Positions 38,280-50,800 of a stretch of DNA of 64,000 nucleotides are shown here, in pieces. The notes beneath the pieces were generated by a model. The model searched no databases and was not told where the DNA came from. It saw only the letters and a list, made by a program, of their open reading frames with translations. The stretch is from Orientallactaga sibirica (taxonomy: Eukaryota > Chordata > Mammalia > Rodentia > Dipodidae): contig JAEOAD010001370.1 in assembly GCA_036365145.1 (NCBI GenBank), positions 124,001 to 188,000 of the forward strand, in the 5' to 3' direction. Both the position numbers and the translations under genes were made by a program. The first letter of the stretch is position 1; each line of letters starts with the position of its first letter.

Positions 38280-41200
38280 AAAAAAAACATCTTCATTGCC
38301 GAATACTGTACTGTGTGAAATGAGCTAGTTCTCTTCGGATCAGTTGCTTTCTTACAAAGAGTGTTGAGTGCAGCAATTTCAATCTTTCCTTGTTCGTGTA
38401 ATCTAACAAGATGTACAACTTAGTAGATTCGCCTGATTGCTAAATTAGGTTGTTTAGTAATCAAACATCTTCATTTCGGAACACTGTATTGTGTGATATA
38501 AGCTAGTTCTGTTCTCAGAATCAGTTCCTTTCTTACGAAGAGAGTTGATGGCAGCAAGTTCAAACATTCTTACTTAGTGTAATCTAAGAAGATGTACAGT
38601 TTAGTAGATTCACCTCATTTCTAAAGTAGTTTGTTTGGAAAACAAACATCTTCATTTCAAAACACTGTACTGTGTGAACTAAGCTGGTTCTGTTCTCGGA
38701 ATTAGTTGCTTTCTTAAGAAGACTTTGAGTGCAGCAAGTTCAAACTTTCCTTGTTTCTGTAATCTAACAAGATGTACAACTTAGTAGATTCGCCTCATTT
38801 CTAAAATAGTTTGTCTAAATAATAATCATCTTCATTTCCGAACACTGTACTCTGCGAATTAAGCTACTTCTGTTCTCGGAATCAGTTGCTTTCTTACAAA
38901 GATGCTTGAGTGCAGTAAGTTCAAATATTCCTAGTTAGGGCAATCTGAAAAGATATACAACTTAGTAGATACACCTCATTTCTAAAGTAGTTTGTTTCGA
39001 AAACAAACATATTCATTTCCAAAAACTGTTATGTGTGAAATGAACTAGTTCTGTTCTCGGAATCAGTTGCTTTCTTAGGAAGAGGGTTGAGTGCAGCAAG
39101 TTCAAACTTTCCTTGTTTGTGTAATCTAACAAGATGTACAAATTAGTAGAATCAATTCATTTCTGAAGTACTTTGTTTAGAAAGCAAACATCTTCATTGT
39201 CGCACACTGTACTCTGTGAATTAAGCTAGTTCTGTTCTTGGAATCAGTTGCTTTCTTACAAAGACGCTTGAGTGCAGCAAGGTCAAACTTTCCTTGTTTG
39301 TGTAATCTAACAAGATGTACAACTTAGTAGATTCGCCTGATTGCTAAAGTAGTTTGTTGAGAAAACAAACATCTTCATTTCAAAACCCTGGACTGTTTGA
39401 ACTAAGGTTGTTCTGTTCTCAGAATGAGTTGCTTTCTTACCAAGACGTTTGAGTGCAGGAAGTTCAAACTTTCCTTGTTTGTGTAATCTAACAAGATGTA
39501 CAACTTAGTATATTAGCCTCATTTCTGAAATAGTTTGTTTAAATAACAATCATCTTCATATCTGAAAACTGTTATGTGTGAAATGAGCTACTTTTTTTCT
39601 CAGATTCAGTTGCTTTCTTACGAAGAGGGTTGAGTGGAGCAAGTTCAAACTTTCCGTGTTTGTGAACTCTAACAAGATGTACAACTTAGTAGATTCACCA
39701 TATTTTAAACTACTTTGTTATGAAAACAAACATCTTCATTTCCGAACACTGTACTGTGTGAATTAAGCTAGTTCTGTTCTCAGAATCAGTTGCTTTCTTA
39801 CAAAGACGCGTGAGTTCAGCAAGTTCAAACATTCCTTGTTTGTGTAATCTAACAAGATGTACAACTTAGTAGATTCGCCTTATGTCTAAAGTAGTTTGTT
39901 TAGAAAACAAACATCTTCATTCCCGAGCACTGTACTCTGTGAAATATGCTTGTTCTGTTTTCGGGATCCGTTCCTTTCTTAAGAAGAGGGTTGAGTACCG
40001 CAAGTTCAAACTTTCCTTGTTTGTGTAATCTAACAAGTGTACAACTTAGTAGATTCGCCTGATTTCTAAAGTAGTTTGTTTAGAAAACAAACATCTTCAT
40101 TGCCAAACACTGTACTCTGTGAAATAAGCTTGTTCTGTTTTTGGGATCCGTTCCTTTTTTCTGAAGACGGTTGTGTACAGCCCGTTGAAACTTTCATTGT
40201 TTGTATAATCTAACAACATGTAAAACTTAGTAGATTCGCCTGATTGCTACAGTAGTTTGTTTAGAAGTCAAACATCTTCATTGCCTAACACTGTACTGTG
40301 TGATATAAGCTAGTTCTGTTCTTGGAATCAATTGCTTTCTTACGAAGACAGTTAATGGCAGCAAGTTCAAACATTCCTACTTAGTGTAATCTAAGAAGAT
40401 GTACAATTTAGTAGATTCGCCTGATTGCTAAAGTAGTTTGTTTAGAAATCAAATATGTTCATTGCCGAACACTGTATTGTGTGAAATGAGCTAGTTCTGT
40501 TGTCCGAATCAGTTCCTTTCTTAAGAACAGTGTTGAGTGCAGCAACTTCAAACTTTCCTTGTTTGTGTAATCTAACATGATGTACAACTTAGTAGATTCA
40601 CCTCATTTATAAAGTTGTTTAGAAAACAAACATCTTCATTGCCGAACACTGTAATCTGTGAATTAAGCTAGTTCTGTACTCGGAATCAGTTGTTTTCTTA
40701 CAAAGACGCTTGAGTGCAGCAAGTTCAAATATTCCCAGTTAGTGTAATCTAAAAAGATGTACAACTTAGTAGATTCACCTCATTTCTAAAGTAGTTTGAT
40801 TAGAAAACAAACATCTTCATTGCCAAACACTGTATTGTGTGAAATGAGCTAGTTCAGTTTGGATCAGTTGCTTTCTTACCAAGAGTGTTGAGTGCAGCAA
40901 GTTCAATCTTTCCTTGTTCGTGTAATCTAACAATATATACAACTTAGTAGATTCGCCTGATTGCTAAAGTAGTTCGTTTAGAAATCAAACATCTTCCTTG
41001 CCGAACACTGTACTGTGTGATATAAGCTAATTCTGTTCATGGAATCAGTTGCTTTCTCACGAAGAGAGTTGATGGCAGCAAGTTCAAACATTCCTACTTA
41101 TTGTAATCTAAGAAGATGTACAATTTAGTAGATTCGCCTGATTGCTAAAGCAGTTTGTTTAGAAATCAAACATCTTTATTGCCGAACACTGTATTGTGTG

Positions 41201-42700
41201 AAATGAGCTAGTTCTGTTGGGATTAGTCGCTTTCTTTCGAAGAGTGTTGAGTGCAGCAAGTTCAAACTTTCCTAGTTAGTGTAATCTAAGAAGATGTACA
41301 TTTTAGTAGATTCGCCTTATTTCTAAAGTAGTTTGTTTAGAAAAGAAACATCTTCATTCCTGAACACTGTACTCTGTGAATTAAGGTAGTTCTCTTCTCG
41401 GAATCAGTTGCTTTCTTACAAAGACGCTTGAGTGCAGCAAGTTCAAATATTCCTAGTTAGGGTAATCTGAAAAGATATACAACTTAGTAGATACACCTCA
41501 TTTCTAAAGTAGTTTGTTTCGAAAACAAACATATTCATTTCCAAAAACTGTTATATGTGAAATGAACTAGTTCTGTTCTCAGAATCAGTTGCTTTCTTAG
41601 GAAGAGGGTTGAGTGCACCAAGTTCAAACTTTCCGTGTTTGTGTAATCTAAAAAGATGTACAACTTAGAAGATTCGCCTGATTTCTAAGGTTTTTTGTTT
41701 AGAAAACAAATATCTTCATTGAAGAATAATGTACTGTGTGAAATAAGCTGTTTCTCTTGTCGGGATCAGTTGCTTTCTTAGGAAGAGTGTTGAGTGCAGC
41801 AAGTTCAAACTTTCCTTGTTTGTGTAATCTAACAAAATGTACAACTTAGTAGATTCGCCTGATTGCTACAGTAGTTTGTTGAGAAGTCAAACATCTTCAT
41901 TGCTGAACACTGTACTGTGTGATATAAGCTAGTTCTGTTCTCGGAATCATTTGCTTTCTTACAAGGAGAGTTGATGGCAGCAAGTTCAAACATTCCTACT
42001 TATTGTAATCTAAGAAGATGTACAATTTAGTAGATTCACCTGATTGCTAAAGTAGTTTGTTTAGAAATCAAACATCTTCTTTGCCAAACTCTGTTTTGTG
42101 AGAAATGAGGTAGTTTTGTTGGTATTAGTTGCTTTCTTACGCAGAGTGCTGAGTGCAGCAAGGTCTAACTTTCCTAGTTTGTGTAATCGAACAAGATGTA
42201 CAACTTAGTACATTCGCCTGATTTCTAAAGTAGTTTGTTTAGAAAACAAACATCTTCATACCCGAACACTGTACTGTCTGAAATGAGCTAGTTCTGTTGC
42301 CGGGATCAGTTCCTTTCTTACGAAGAGTGTTGAGTGAAGCAAGTCCAAACTTTCCTTGTTTGTGTAATCTAAGAAGATGTAGAATTTAGTAGATTTGACT
42401 CATTTCTAAAGTAGTTTGTTTAGAAAAAATATCTTCATTCCCGAACACTGTACTCTGTGAATTAAGGTAGTTCTTTTCTAGCAATCAGTTGCTTTCTTAC
42501 AAAGAAGCTTGAGTGCAGCAAGTTCAAATATTCCTTGTTAGTGTAATATGAAAAGATATACAACTTAGTAGATTCACCTCATTTCTAAAGAAGTTTGTTT
42601 AGAAAACAAACATCTTCTTTTCTGAAAACTGTTATGTGTGAAATGAGCTAGTTCTGTTCTCGGAATCAGTTGCTTTCTTAGGAAGAGGGTTGAGTGCAGC
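38280..42700. repeat. mosaic 14-monomer higher-order repeat (~2.52 kb)
   Basis: The rare linker TTGTTCGTGTAATCTAACA occurs at 38391 and 40915. An almost identical run starting AATCTGAAAAGATATACAAC occurs at 38942 and 41464. Both offsets are about 2523 bp. Between these points some units do not correspond (for example near 38600 against 41125), so segments were exchanged after the duplication. The TTGTTCGTG linker with an AATATATACAAC variant returns at 45591, linking this region to the one after the SINE. Confidence 0.68.
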
Positions 42701-42739
42701 AAGTTCAAACTTTCCTTCTTTGTGTAATCTAACAAGATG

Positions 42740-44900
42740 TACAACTTAGTAGATTCACCTCATTTCTAAAGTAGTTTGTTTAGAAAACAAACATCTTCTT
42801 TGCCGAACAAGGTACTGTGTGAAATGAGTTGGTTCTGTTGGGATCAGTTGCTTCCTTACGAAGAGTTTTGAGTGCAAGAAGTTCAAACGTTCCTTGTTTG
42901 TGTGATCTAACAAGATGTACAACTTAGTAGAATCAGTTCATTTCTGAAGTAGTTTGTTCAGAAAGCAAACATCTTCATTGCCGCACACTGTACTCTGTGA
43001 ATTAAGCTAGTTCTGTTCTTGGAATCAGTTGCTTTCTTACAAAGACGCTTGAATGCAGCAAGGTCAAACTTTCCTTGTTTGTGTAATCTAACAAGATATA
43101 CAACTTAGTAGATTCGCCTTATGTCTAAAGTAGTTTGTTTAGAAAACAAACATCTTCATTTCAAAACACTGTACTGTGTGAACCAAGCTAGTTCTGTTCT
43201 AGGATTGAGTTGCTTTCTTATGAAGAAGGTGGAGTGCAGCAAGTTCATACTTTTCTTGCTTGTGTAATCTAACAATATGTACAACTTAGTAGAGTCACCT
43301 GATTTCTATGGTTGTTTGTTTAGAAAATGAACATCCTCATTTCCGAACACTGTACTCTGTGAAATAAGCTGGTTCTGTTGTCGGGATCAGTTGCTCTCTT
43401 ACGAAGAGTGTTGAGTGCAGCAAGTTCAAACTTTCCTTGTTTGTGTAATCTAACAAGATGTACAACTTAGTAGATTCGCCTTATTTCTAAGGTCGTTTGT
43501 TTAGAAAACAAACATCTTCATTTCAAAACACTGTACTGTGTGAACTAAGCTAGTTATCTTCTTGGAATGAGTTACTTTCTTACGAAGACGTTTGAGTGCA
43601 GCAAGTTCAAACTTTCCTTGTTTGTGTAATCTAACAAGATGTACAACTTAGTAGATTCGCCTCATTTCTAAAATAGTTTCTTTAAGAAACAATCATCTTC
43701 ATTTCCAAAAACTGTTATGTGTGAAATGAGCTTGTTCTGGTCTCGGAATCAGTTGCTTTCTTAGGAAGAGAGTTGAGTGCAGCAAGTTCAAACTTTCCTT
43801 GTTTGTGTAATCTAAGATGATGTACAACTTAGTAGATTCACCTCATTTCTAAAGTAGTTTGTTTAGAAAACAAACATCTTCTTTGCCGAACACTGTACTG
43901 TGTGAAATGAGCTGGTTCTGTTGGGATCAGTTGCTTCCTTACGAAGAGTGTTGAGTGCAACCAGTTCAAACTTTCCTTGTTTGTGTAATCTTACAAGATG
44001 TACTCTTAGTAGAATCAATTCATTTCTGAAATAGTGTGTTTAGAAAGCAATCATCTTCATTGCCGCACACTGTACTCTGTGAATTAAGCTAGTTCTGTTC
44101 TTGGAATCAGTTGCTTTCTTACAAAGACGCTTGAGTGCAGCAAGGTCAAACTTTCCCTCTTTGTGTAATCTAACAAGATGTACAACTTAGTAGATTCGCC
44201 TTATGTCTAAAGTAGATTGTTTAGAAAGCAAACATCTTCATTTCAAAACACTGTACTGTGTGAACTAAGCTAGTTCTGTTCTTGGAATGAGTTGCTTTCT
44301 AACGAAGACGGTTGAGTGCAGCAAGTTAAACCTTTCCTTGCTTGGGTAATCTAACAAGATGTACAACTTAGTAGAGTTGCCTGATTTCCATGGTTGTTTG
44401 TTTAGAAAATAAATATCCTCATTGCCGAACACTGTACTGTGTGAAATAAGCTGGTTCTGTTGTCGGTATCAGTTGCTCTTTACGAAGAGTGTTGAGTGCA
44501 GCAAGTTCAAACTCTCCTTGTTTGTGTAATCTAACAAGATGTACAACTTAGTAGATTCGCCTCATTTCTAATGTCGTTTGTTTAGAAAACAAACATATTC
44601 ATTTCCGAAAATGGTTATGTGTGAAATGAGCTAGTTCTGGTCTCGGAATCAGTTGCTTTCTTCGAAGAGGGTTGAATGCGTCAAGTTCAAACTTTCCTTT
44701 TTTGTGTAATCTAACAAGATGTACAACTTAGTAGATTCGCATGATTCCTACAGTAGTTTGTTGAGAAATCAAACATCTTCATTGCCGAACACTGTACTGT
44801 GTGATATAAGCTAGTTCTCTTCTCGGAATCAGTTGCTTTCTTATGAAGACAGTTGATGGCAGCAAGTTGAACCATTCCTATTAGTGTAATCTAAGAAGAT
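42740..44900. repeat. 6-monomer higher-order repeat (~1.08 kb), two copies
   Basis: Equivalent units are 1080-1082 bp apart: CATCTTCTTTGCCGAACA near 42790 and 43870; AGAATCAGTTCATTTCTGAA at 42929 and AGAATCAATTCATTTCTGAA at 44011; and the CTATGGTTGTTTG / CCATGGTTGTTTG units with CATCCTC or TATCCTC near 43305 and 44390. The same ordered units occur once at 9.1-10.1 kb. Confidence 0.8.
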
Positions 44901-45058
44901 GTACAATTTAGCAGATTTGCCTGATTGCTAAAGTAGTTTGTTTAGAAATCAAACATCTTCATTGACGAACACTGTATTGTGTGAAATGAGCTAGTTCTGT
45001 TGTCGGGATCAGTTCCTTTCTTACGAAGAGTGTTGAGTGCAGCAACTTCAAACTGTCA

Positions 45059-45073
45059 TTGTTTGTGTAATCT
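45059..45073. repeat. left target-site duplication of the SINE
   Basis: TTGTTTGTGTAATCT is repeated at 45228-45242. It is ordinary satellite linker sequence, duplicated by the insertion. Confidence 0.88.
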
Positions 45074-45149
45074 TTTTTTTTCTGGTTTTTTGAGGTAGGG
45101 TCTCACTCTAGCTCAGGCTGACCTGGAATTCACTATGTAGTCTCAGGGT

Positions 45150-45159
45150 GGCCTCGAAC
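45150..45159 (-). promoter_or_regulatory. SINE pol III B box
   Basis: Minus-strand GTTCGAGGCC fits the RNA polymerase III B-box pattern GWTCRANNC and lies at the usual place in B1. Confidence 0.85.
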
Positions 45160-45204
45160 TCTCGGCGGTCCTCCTACCTCTGCCTCCCGAGTGCTGGGAT
45201 TAAA

Positions 45205-45217
45205 GGCGTGCGCCACC
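45205..45217 (-). promoter_or_regulatory. SINE pol III A box region
   Basis: Minus-strand GGTGGCGCACGCC is the 7SL-type A-box region near the 5' end of B1, upstream of the B box. Confidence 0.75.
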
Positions 45218-45227
45218 ACAACTGGCT

Positions 45228-45242
45228 TTGTTTGTGTAATCT
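45228..45242. repeat. right target-site duplication of the SINE
   Basis: TTGTTTGTGTAATCT, identical to 45059-45073. The satellite continues with AACAAGATGTACAAC in phase. Confidence 0.88.
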
Positions 45243-47121
45243 AACAAGATGTACAACTTAGTAGATTCACATGATTTCTAAAGTAGTTTGTTTAGAAAAC
45301 AAACATCTTCATTGCCGAACACTATACTCTGTGAATTAAGCTAGTTCTGTTCTTGGAATCAGTTGCTTTGTTACAAAGACGCTTGAGTGCAGAAAGTTGA
45401 AATACTCCTAGTTAGTGTAATCTAAAGAAATGTACAACTTAGGAGATTCACCTCATTTCTAAAGTAGTTTGTTTAGAAAACAAACATCTTCATTGCCGAA
45501 CACTGTACTTTGTGAAATGAGCTAGTTCTGCTCTCGGAATCAGTTGCTTTCTTACAAAGAGGGTTGAGTGCAGCAAGTTCCATCTTTCCTTGTTCGTGTA
45601 ATCTAACAATATATACAACTTAGTAGATTCGCCTCATTGCTACAGTAGTTTGTTTAGAAATCAAACATCTTCATTGCGGAACACTGTACTTTGTGATATA
45701 AGCTAGTTCTGTTCTCGGAATCTGTTGCTTTCTTACGAAGAGAGTTGATGGCAGCAAGTTCAAACATTCCTACTTAGTGTAATCTACGAAGATGAACAAT
45801 TTAGTAGATTCACCTGATTGCTAAAGTAGTTTGTTTAGAAAACAAACATCTTCATTGCCGAACACAGTACTGTGTGAAATGAGCTAGTCTGCAGCCGGGA
45901 TCAGTTCCTTTCTTACGAAGAGTGTTGAGTGCAGCAAGTTCAAACTTTCCTTGTTTGTGTACTCTAACAAGATGTAAAACTTAGTAGATTCGCCTCATTT
46001 CTAAATTTGTTTGTTTAGAAAACAAACATCTTCATTGCGGAACACTGTACTGATGGAAATGAGCTGGTTCGTTTGGGATCAGTTGCTTTCTTTCGAAGAG
46101 TGTTGAGTGCAGCAAGTTCAAACTTTCCTAGTAAGTGTAATCTAAGAAGATGTACAATTTAGTAGATTCGCCTCATCTCCAAAGGAGTTTGTTTAGAAAA
46201 AAAAAATCTTCGTTCCCGAAAACTGTACTCTGTGAATTAAGGTAATTGTTTTCTCGGAATCAGTTGCTTTCTTACTAAGACGCTTGAGTGCATCAAGTTC
46301 AAATATTCCTAGTTAGTGTAATCTGAAAAGATGTACAACTTAGTAGATTCACCTCATTTCTAAAGAAGTTTGTTTAGAAAACAAACATCTTCATTTCAAA
46401 ACAGTGTACTTTGTGAACTAAGCTAGTTCTCTTCTCGGAATGAGTTGCTTTCTTACGAAGATGTTTGAGTGCAGGAAGTTCAAACTTTCCTTGTTTGTGT
46501 AATCTAACAAGATGTATAACTTAGTAGAATCGCCTCATTTCTAAAATAGTTTCTTTGAAAAACAATCTTCTTCATTTCCGAAAACTGTTATGTGTGAAAT
46601 GAGGTAGTTCTCATTTCGGAATCAGTTGCTTTCTTACGAAGAGGGTTGAATGCATCAAGTTCAAACTTTCCTTGTTTGTGTAATCTAACAAGATGTACAA
46701 GTTAGTAGATTCGCCTGATTGCTAAAGTAGTTTGTTTAGAATACAATCATCTTCATTTCCGAAAACAGTAATGTGTGAAATGAGCTAATTCTGTTCTCGG
46801 AATCAGTTGCTGTCTTACAAAGATGGTTTACGTCAGCAAGTACAAACTTTCCTTCTTTCTGTTATCTAACAAGATGTACAACTTAGTAGATTCACCTCAT
46901 TTCTAAAGTAGTTTGTTTAGAAAACAAACATCTTCACTGCCGAACACAGTACTCTGTGAAATAAGCTAGTTCCGTTTTTGGGATCCGTTCCTTTCCTTCG
47001 AAGACGGTTGCGTACAGCAAGTTCAAACTTTCCTTATTTGTGTAATATGACAAGATTTACAACTTAGTAGATTCACCTCATTTCTAAAGTAGTTTGTTTA
47101 GAAAACAAAAATCTGAATTAC

Positions 47122-47210
47122 AATTTAGTTCACACAGTACAGTGTTTTGAAATGAATATGTTTGTTTTCTAAAGAAACTATTTTGGAAATGAGTTGAATC
47201 TAATAAATTG
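47122..47210 (-). repeat. inverted satellite fragment
   Basis: This ~89-bp stretch is satellite on the opposite strand. Its reverse complement reads AATTTATTAGATTCAACTCA, then TTTCCAAAATAGTTTCTTTA, GAAAACAAACATATTCATTT, and CAAAACACTGTACTGTGTGA. Plus-strand satellite resumes with GTGTGAAATGAGG. Compared with the related unit at 47.74-47.95 kb, about 13 bp of the forward unit are replaced. It forms an imperfect long hairpin with the forward monomer at 47070-47118. Confidence 0.92.
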
Positions 47211-47819
47211 TGTGAAATGAGGTAGTTCTGTTCTCTGAATCAGTTCTTTCTTACGAAGAGGGTTGAGTGGAGCTAGTTCAAACTTTCCTTGTTTGTGCAA
47301 TTTAACAAGATGTAGCACTTAGTAGATTCGCCTCATTTCTAAAGTAGTTTGTTTAGAAAACAATCATCTTCATTTCCAAAAACAGTAATGTTTGAAATGA
47401 GCTAGTTCTGTTCTCGGAATCAGTTGCTTTCTTATAAAGAGGGTTTACGGAAGCAAGTTCAAACTTTCCTTCTTTCTGTAATCTAACAAGATGTACAACT
47501 TAGTAAATTCACCTCATTTCTAAAGTAGTGTGCTTAGAAAACGAACATCTTCATTGCCAAACACTGTATTGTGTGAAATGAGCTAGATCTGTTTTCGGTA
47601 TCAGTTGCTTTCTTACGACAAGTGTTGAGTGCAGCAAGTTCAAACTTTCCTTGTTTCTGTAATCTAACAAGATGTACAACTTAGTAGATTGGCCTGATTT
47701 CTAATGTAGTTTGTTTAGAAAACAAACATCTTCATTGCCGAACACTGTACTCTGTGAAATAAGCTAGTTCTGTTTTTGGGATCTGTTCCTTTCTTACGAA
47801 GATGGTTGAATGCAGCAAG

Positions 47820-50800
47820 TCGACACTTTCCTGGTTTGTGTAAAATAACAAGATATACAACTTAGTAGATTCGCTTCATTTCTAAAGTAGTTTGTTTAGA
47901 AAACAAACATCTGAATTACCGAACACTGTACTGTGTGAAATAAGCTAGTTCTATTCTCGGAATGAGTTGCTTTACGACTGTGTGATATGAGCTAGTTCTG
48001 TTTTCGGAATCAGTTGCTTTCTTACGAAGAGGGTTTATGGCAGCAAGTTCAACCTTTCCTGGTTGGTGTAATTTAACAAGATGTACAACTTAGTAGATTC
48101 ATTTCCTTTCTAAAGTAGTTTGCTTAGAAAACAAACATCTTCATTTCCGAACACTATACTGTGTGAAATAAGCTAGTTCTGTTCTCGGAATGAGTTGCTT
48201 TACTACGAAGACGGTTGAGTGCAGCAAGTTGACACTTTCCTGGTTTGTGTAATCTAACAAGATGTACAACTTAGTAGTTTCGTTTCATTTCTAAAGTAGT
48301 TTACTTAGAAAACAAAGATCTTCATTGCACATCACAGTACTGTGTGAAACAAGCTAGATCTGTTCACAGAATCAGTAGCTTTACTACGAAGACGTTTGAG
48401 TGCAGGAAGTTGAAACTTTCCTAGTTTGTGTAATCTAACAAGATGTACAACTTAGTAGATTCGTTTCATTTCTTTTGTAGTTTGCTTAGAAAACAAAGAT
48501 CTTCATTGCCCAACACTGTACTGTGTGAAATAAGGTATTTCTGTTCTCGCAATGAGTTGCTTTCCTATGAAGACGGTTGAGTGAAGGAAGTTAAAACTTA
48601 CCTGGTTTGTATAATCTAACAAGATGTACAACTTAGTAGATTCATTTCATTTCTAAAATAGCTTGCTTAGAAAACAAACATGTTCATTGACGAACACTAA
48701 ACTGTGTGAAATAAGCAGGTTCTGTTCTCAGAATGAGTTGCTTTCCTATGAAGACGGTTGAGTGCCTTAGGATCAAACTTTCCTGTATTGTGAAATGTCA
48801 CAAGATGCACAACTTAGTAGATTCGTTTCATTTCTAACGTACTTTGCTTAGAAAACAAAGATATTCATATCCAAACACTGTACTGTGTGAAGTAAGCTAG
48901 ATCTGTTCTCGGAATCAGTAGCTTTACTATGAAGAAGGTTGAGTGCAGCAAGTTCAAACTTTATTGGTTTGTGCAATGTAACAAGATGCACAGGTTAGTA
49001 GATTCGTTTCATTTCTAAAGTAGTTTCCTTAGAAAACAAAGATCTTCATTTCCAAAGACTGTACTGTGTGAAATAAGCTAGTTCTGTTCTCGGAATGAGT
49101 TGCTTTCCTACGAAGACAGTTCAGTGCAGCAAATTCAAACTTTCCAGGTTTGTGTAATCTGACAAGATGTATAATTTAGTGGAGTCATTTCATTTCTGAA
49201 ATAGTTTGCTTAGAAAACAAAGGTCTTCATTGCCGAACACTGTACTGTGTGAAATACCTAGTTGTGTTCTAGGAATGAGTTGCTTTCCTAAGGACAGTTG
49301 AGTGCAGCAAGTTCAAACTTTCCTTGTTTGTGTAACCTAACAAGATGTACAACTTCGTAGATTCGTTTCATTTCTAAAGTAGTTTGCTTAGAAAACAAAG
49401 ATCTTCATTGCCGAACACTGAACTGTTTGAAATAAGCTAGTTCTGTTCTCGGAATGAGGTGCTTTACTACGAACACGGTTGAGTGCAGCAAGTTGACACT
49501 TTCCTGGTTTGTGTAATCTAACACGATGTACAACTTAGTAGTTTCGATTCATTTCTAAAGTAGTTTCATTAGCAAACAAAGATCTTCATTTCCAAACACT
49601 GTACTGTGTGAAATAAGCTAGTTCTATTCTCGGAATGAGTTGCTTTCCTACATAGACTGTTCAGTGCATCAAGTTCAAACTTTCCAGGTTTGTGTAATCT
49701 GACAACATTTATAATTTAGTAGATTCATTTCATTACTGAAAGAGTTTGCATAGAAAACAAAGATCTTCAAGGCCGATCACTGTACTGTGTCAAATAAGCT
49801 AGTTCCGTTTTCGGAATGAGTTGCTTTCCTATGAAGACGGTTGAGTGATTCAAGTTAAAACTTACCTGGTTTGTATAATCTAACAAGATGTACAACTTAG
49901 TAGATTCGTTTCATTTCTAAAGTAGTTTGCTTATAAAACAAACATCTTCATTGCCGAACACTGTACTGTGTTAAATAAGCTAGTTCTGTTCTCAGAATGA
50001 GTTGCTTTACTACGAAGACAGTTGAATGCAGCAAGTTGACACTTTCCTGGTTTGTGTAATCTAAGAAAATATACAATTTTGTAGTTTCATTTCATTTCTA
50101 AAGTAGTTTGCTTAGATAACAAAGATCTTCATTGCCGAACACTGTACTGTCTGAAATAAGCTAGATCTGTTCTCGGAATCAGTAGCTTTACTACAAAGAC
50201 GTTTGCGTGCAGCAAGGTCATACTTTCCTGGTTTGTGTAATCTAACAAGATGTACAACTTAGTAGATTCGTTTCATTTCTAAAGTAGTTTCCTTAGAAAA
50301 CAAACATCTTCATTGCCGAACAGTGTACTGTGTGAAATAAGCTAGTTCTGTTCTCGGAATGAGTTGCTTTTCTATGAAGACGGTTCAGTGCTTTAGGATC
50401 AAACTTTCCTGGATTGTGTAATTTCGCAAGATGCACAACTTAGTAGATTCGTTTCATTTCTAATGTTCATTGCTTAGAAAACAAAGATCTTCATATCCAA
50501 ACACTGTAATGTGTGAAATAAGCTAGACCTGTTCTCGAATCAGTAGCTTTACTACGAAGATGGTTGAGTGCAGCAAGTTAAAACTTTCATCATTTGTGTA
50601 ATCTAACAAGATTCACAAGTTAGTAGATTCATTTCATTTCTAAAGTAGTTTCCTTAGAAAGCTAAGATCTTCATTTCCAAACACTGTACTGTGTGAAATA
50701 AGCTAGTTCTGTTCTTGGAATGAGTTGTTTTCCTATGAAGACGGTTGAGTGCAGCAAGTTCAAACATTCCTTGTTTGTGTAATCTAACAAGTGTACAACT

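Larger units (their letters stand above)
34277..45058. repeat. 181-bp satellite array, block 2
   Basis: The same satellite continues in the same orientation, with about 60 monomers between the L1 and the SINE. The GATTGCTA monomer type is abundant (near 36995, 38430, 40225, 40420, 40955, 41135, 41855, 42040 and 44925). The stretch 34.3-38.2 kb shows no clear long period. Units near 35.8-36.4 kb resemble the 7-mer HOR left of the L1. No gene is visible. Confidence 0.97.
45074..45227 (-). mobile_element. B1-type (7SL-derived) SINE
   Basis: Read on the minus strand the element starts AGCCAGTTGTGGTGGCGCAC and continues GCCTTTAATCCCAGCACTCG, GGAGGCAGAGGTAGGAGG, GAGTTCGAGGCCACCCTGAG, ACTACATAGTGAATTCCAGG and GAGTGAGACCCTACCTCAAA. 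It ends in an A-rich tail (T-rich at 45074-45090 on the plus strand). This is a rodent B1 monomer of 7SL RNA origin, transcribed by RNA polymerase III and mobilised by L1 proteins. The CACCCTGAGACTACATAGTG segment differs from mouse B1 and resembles the jerboa version as I recall it; that attribution is inference. Few changes are seen in the core motifs, and both target-site duplications match exactly, so it is probably younger than the L1 nearby. Confidence 0.94.

Noticed and set aside
45150..45217. A and B boxes as a tRNA gene
   Set aside because: The surrounding sequence is a 7SL-derived B1 SINE and does not fold as a tRNA.
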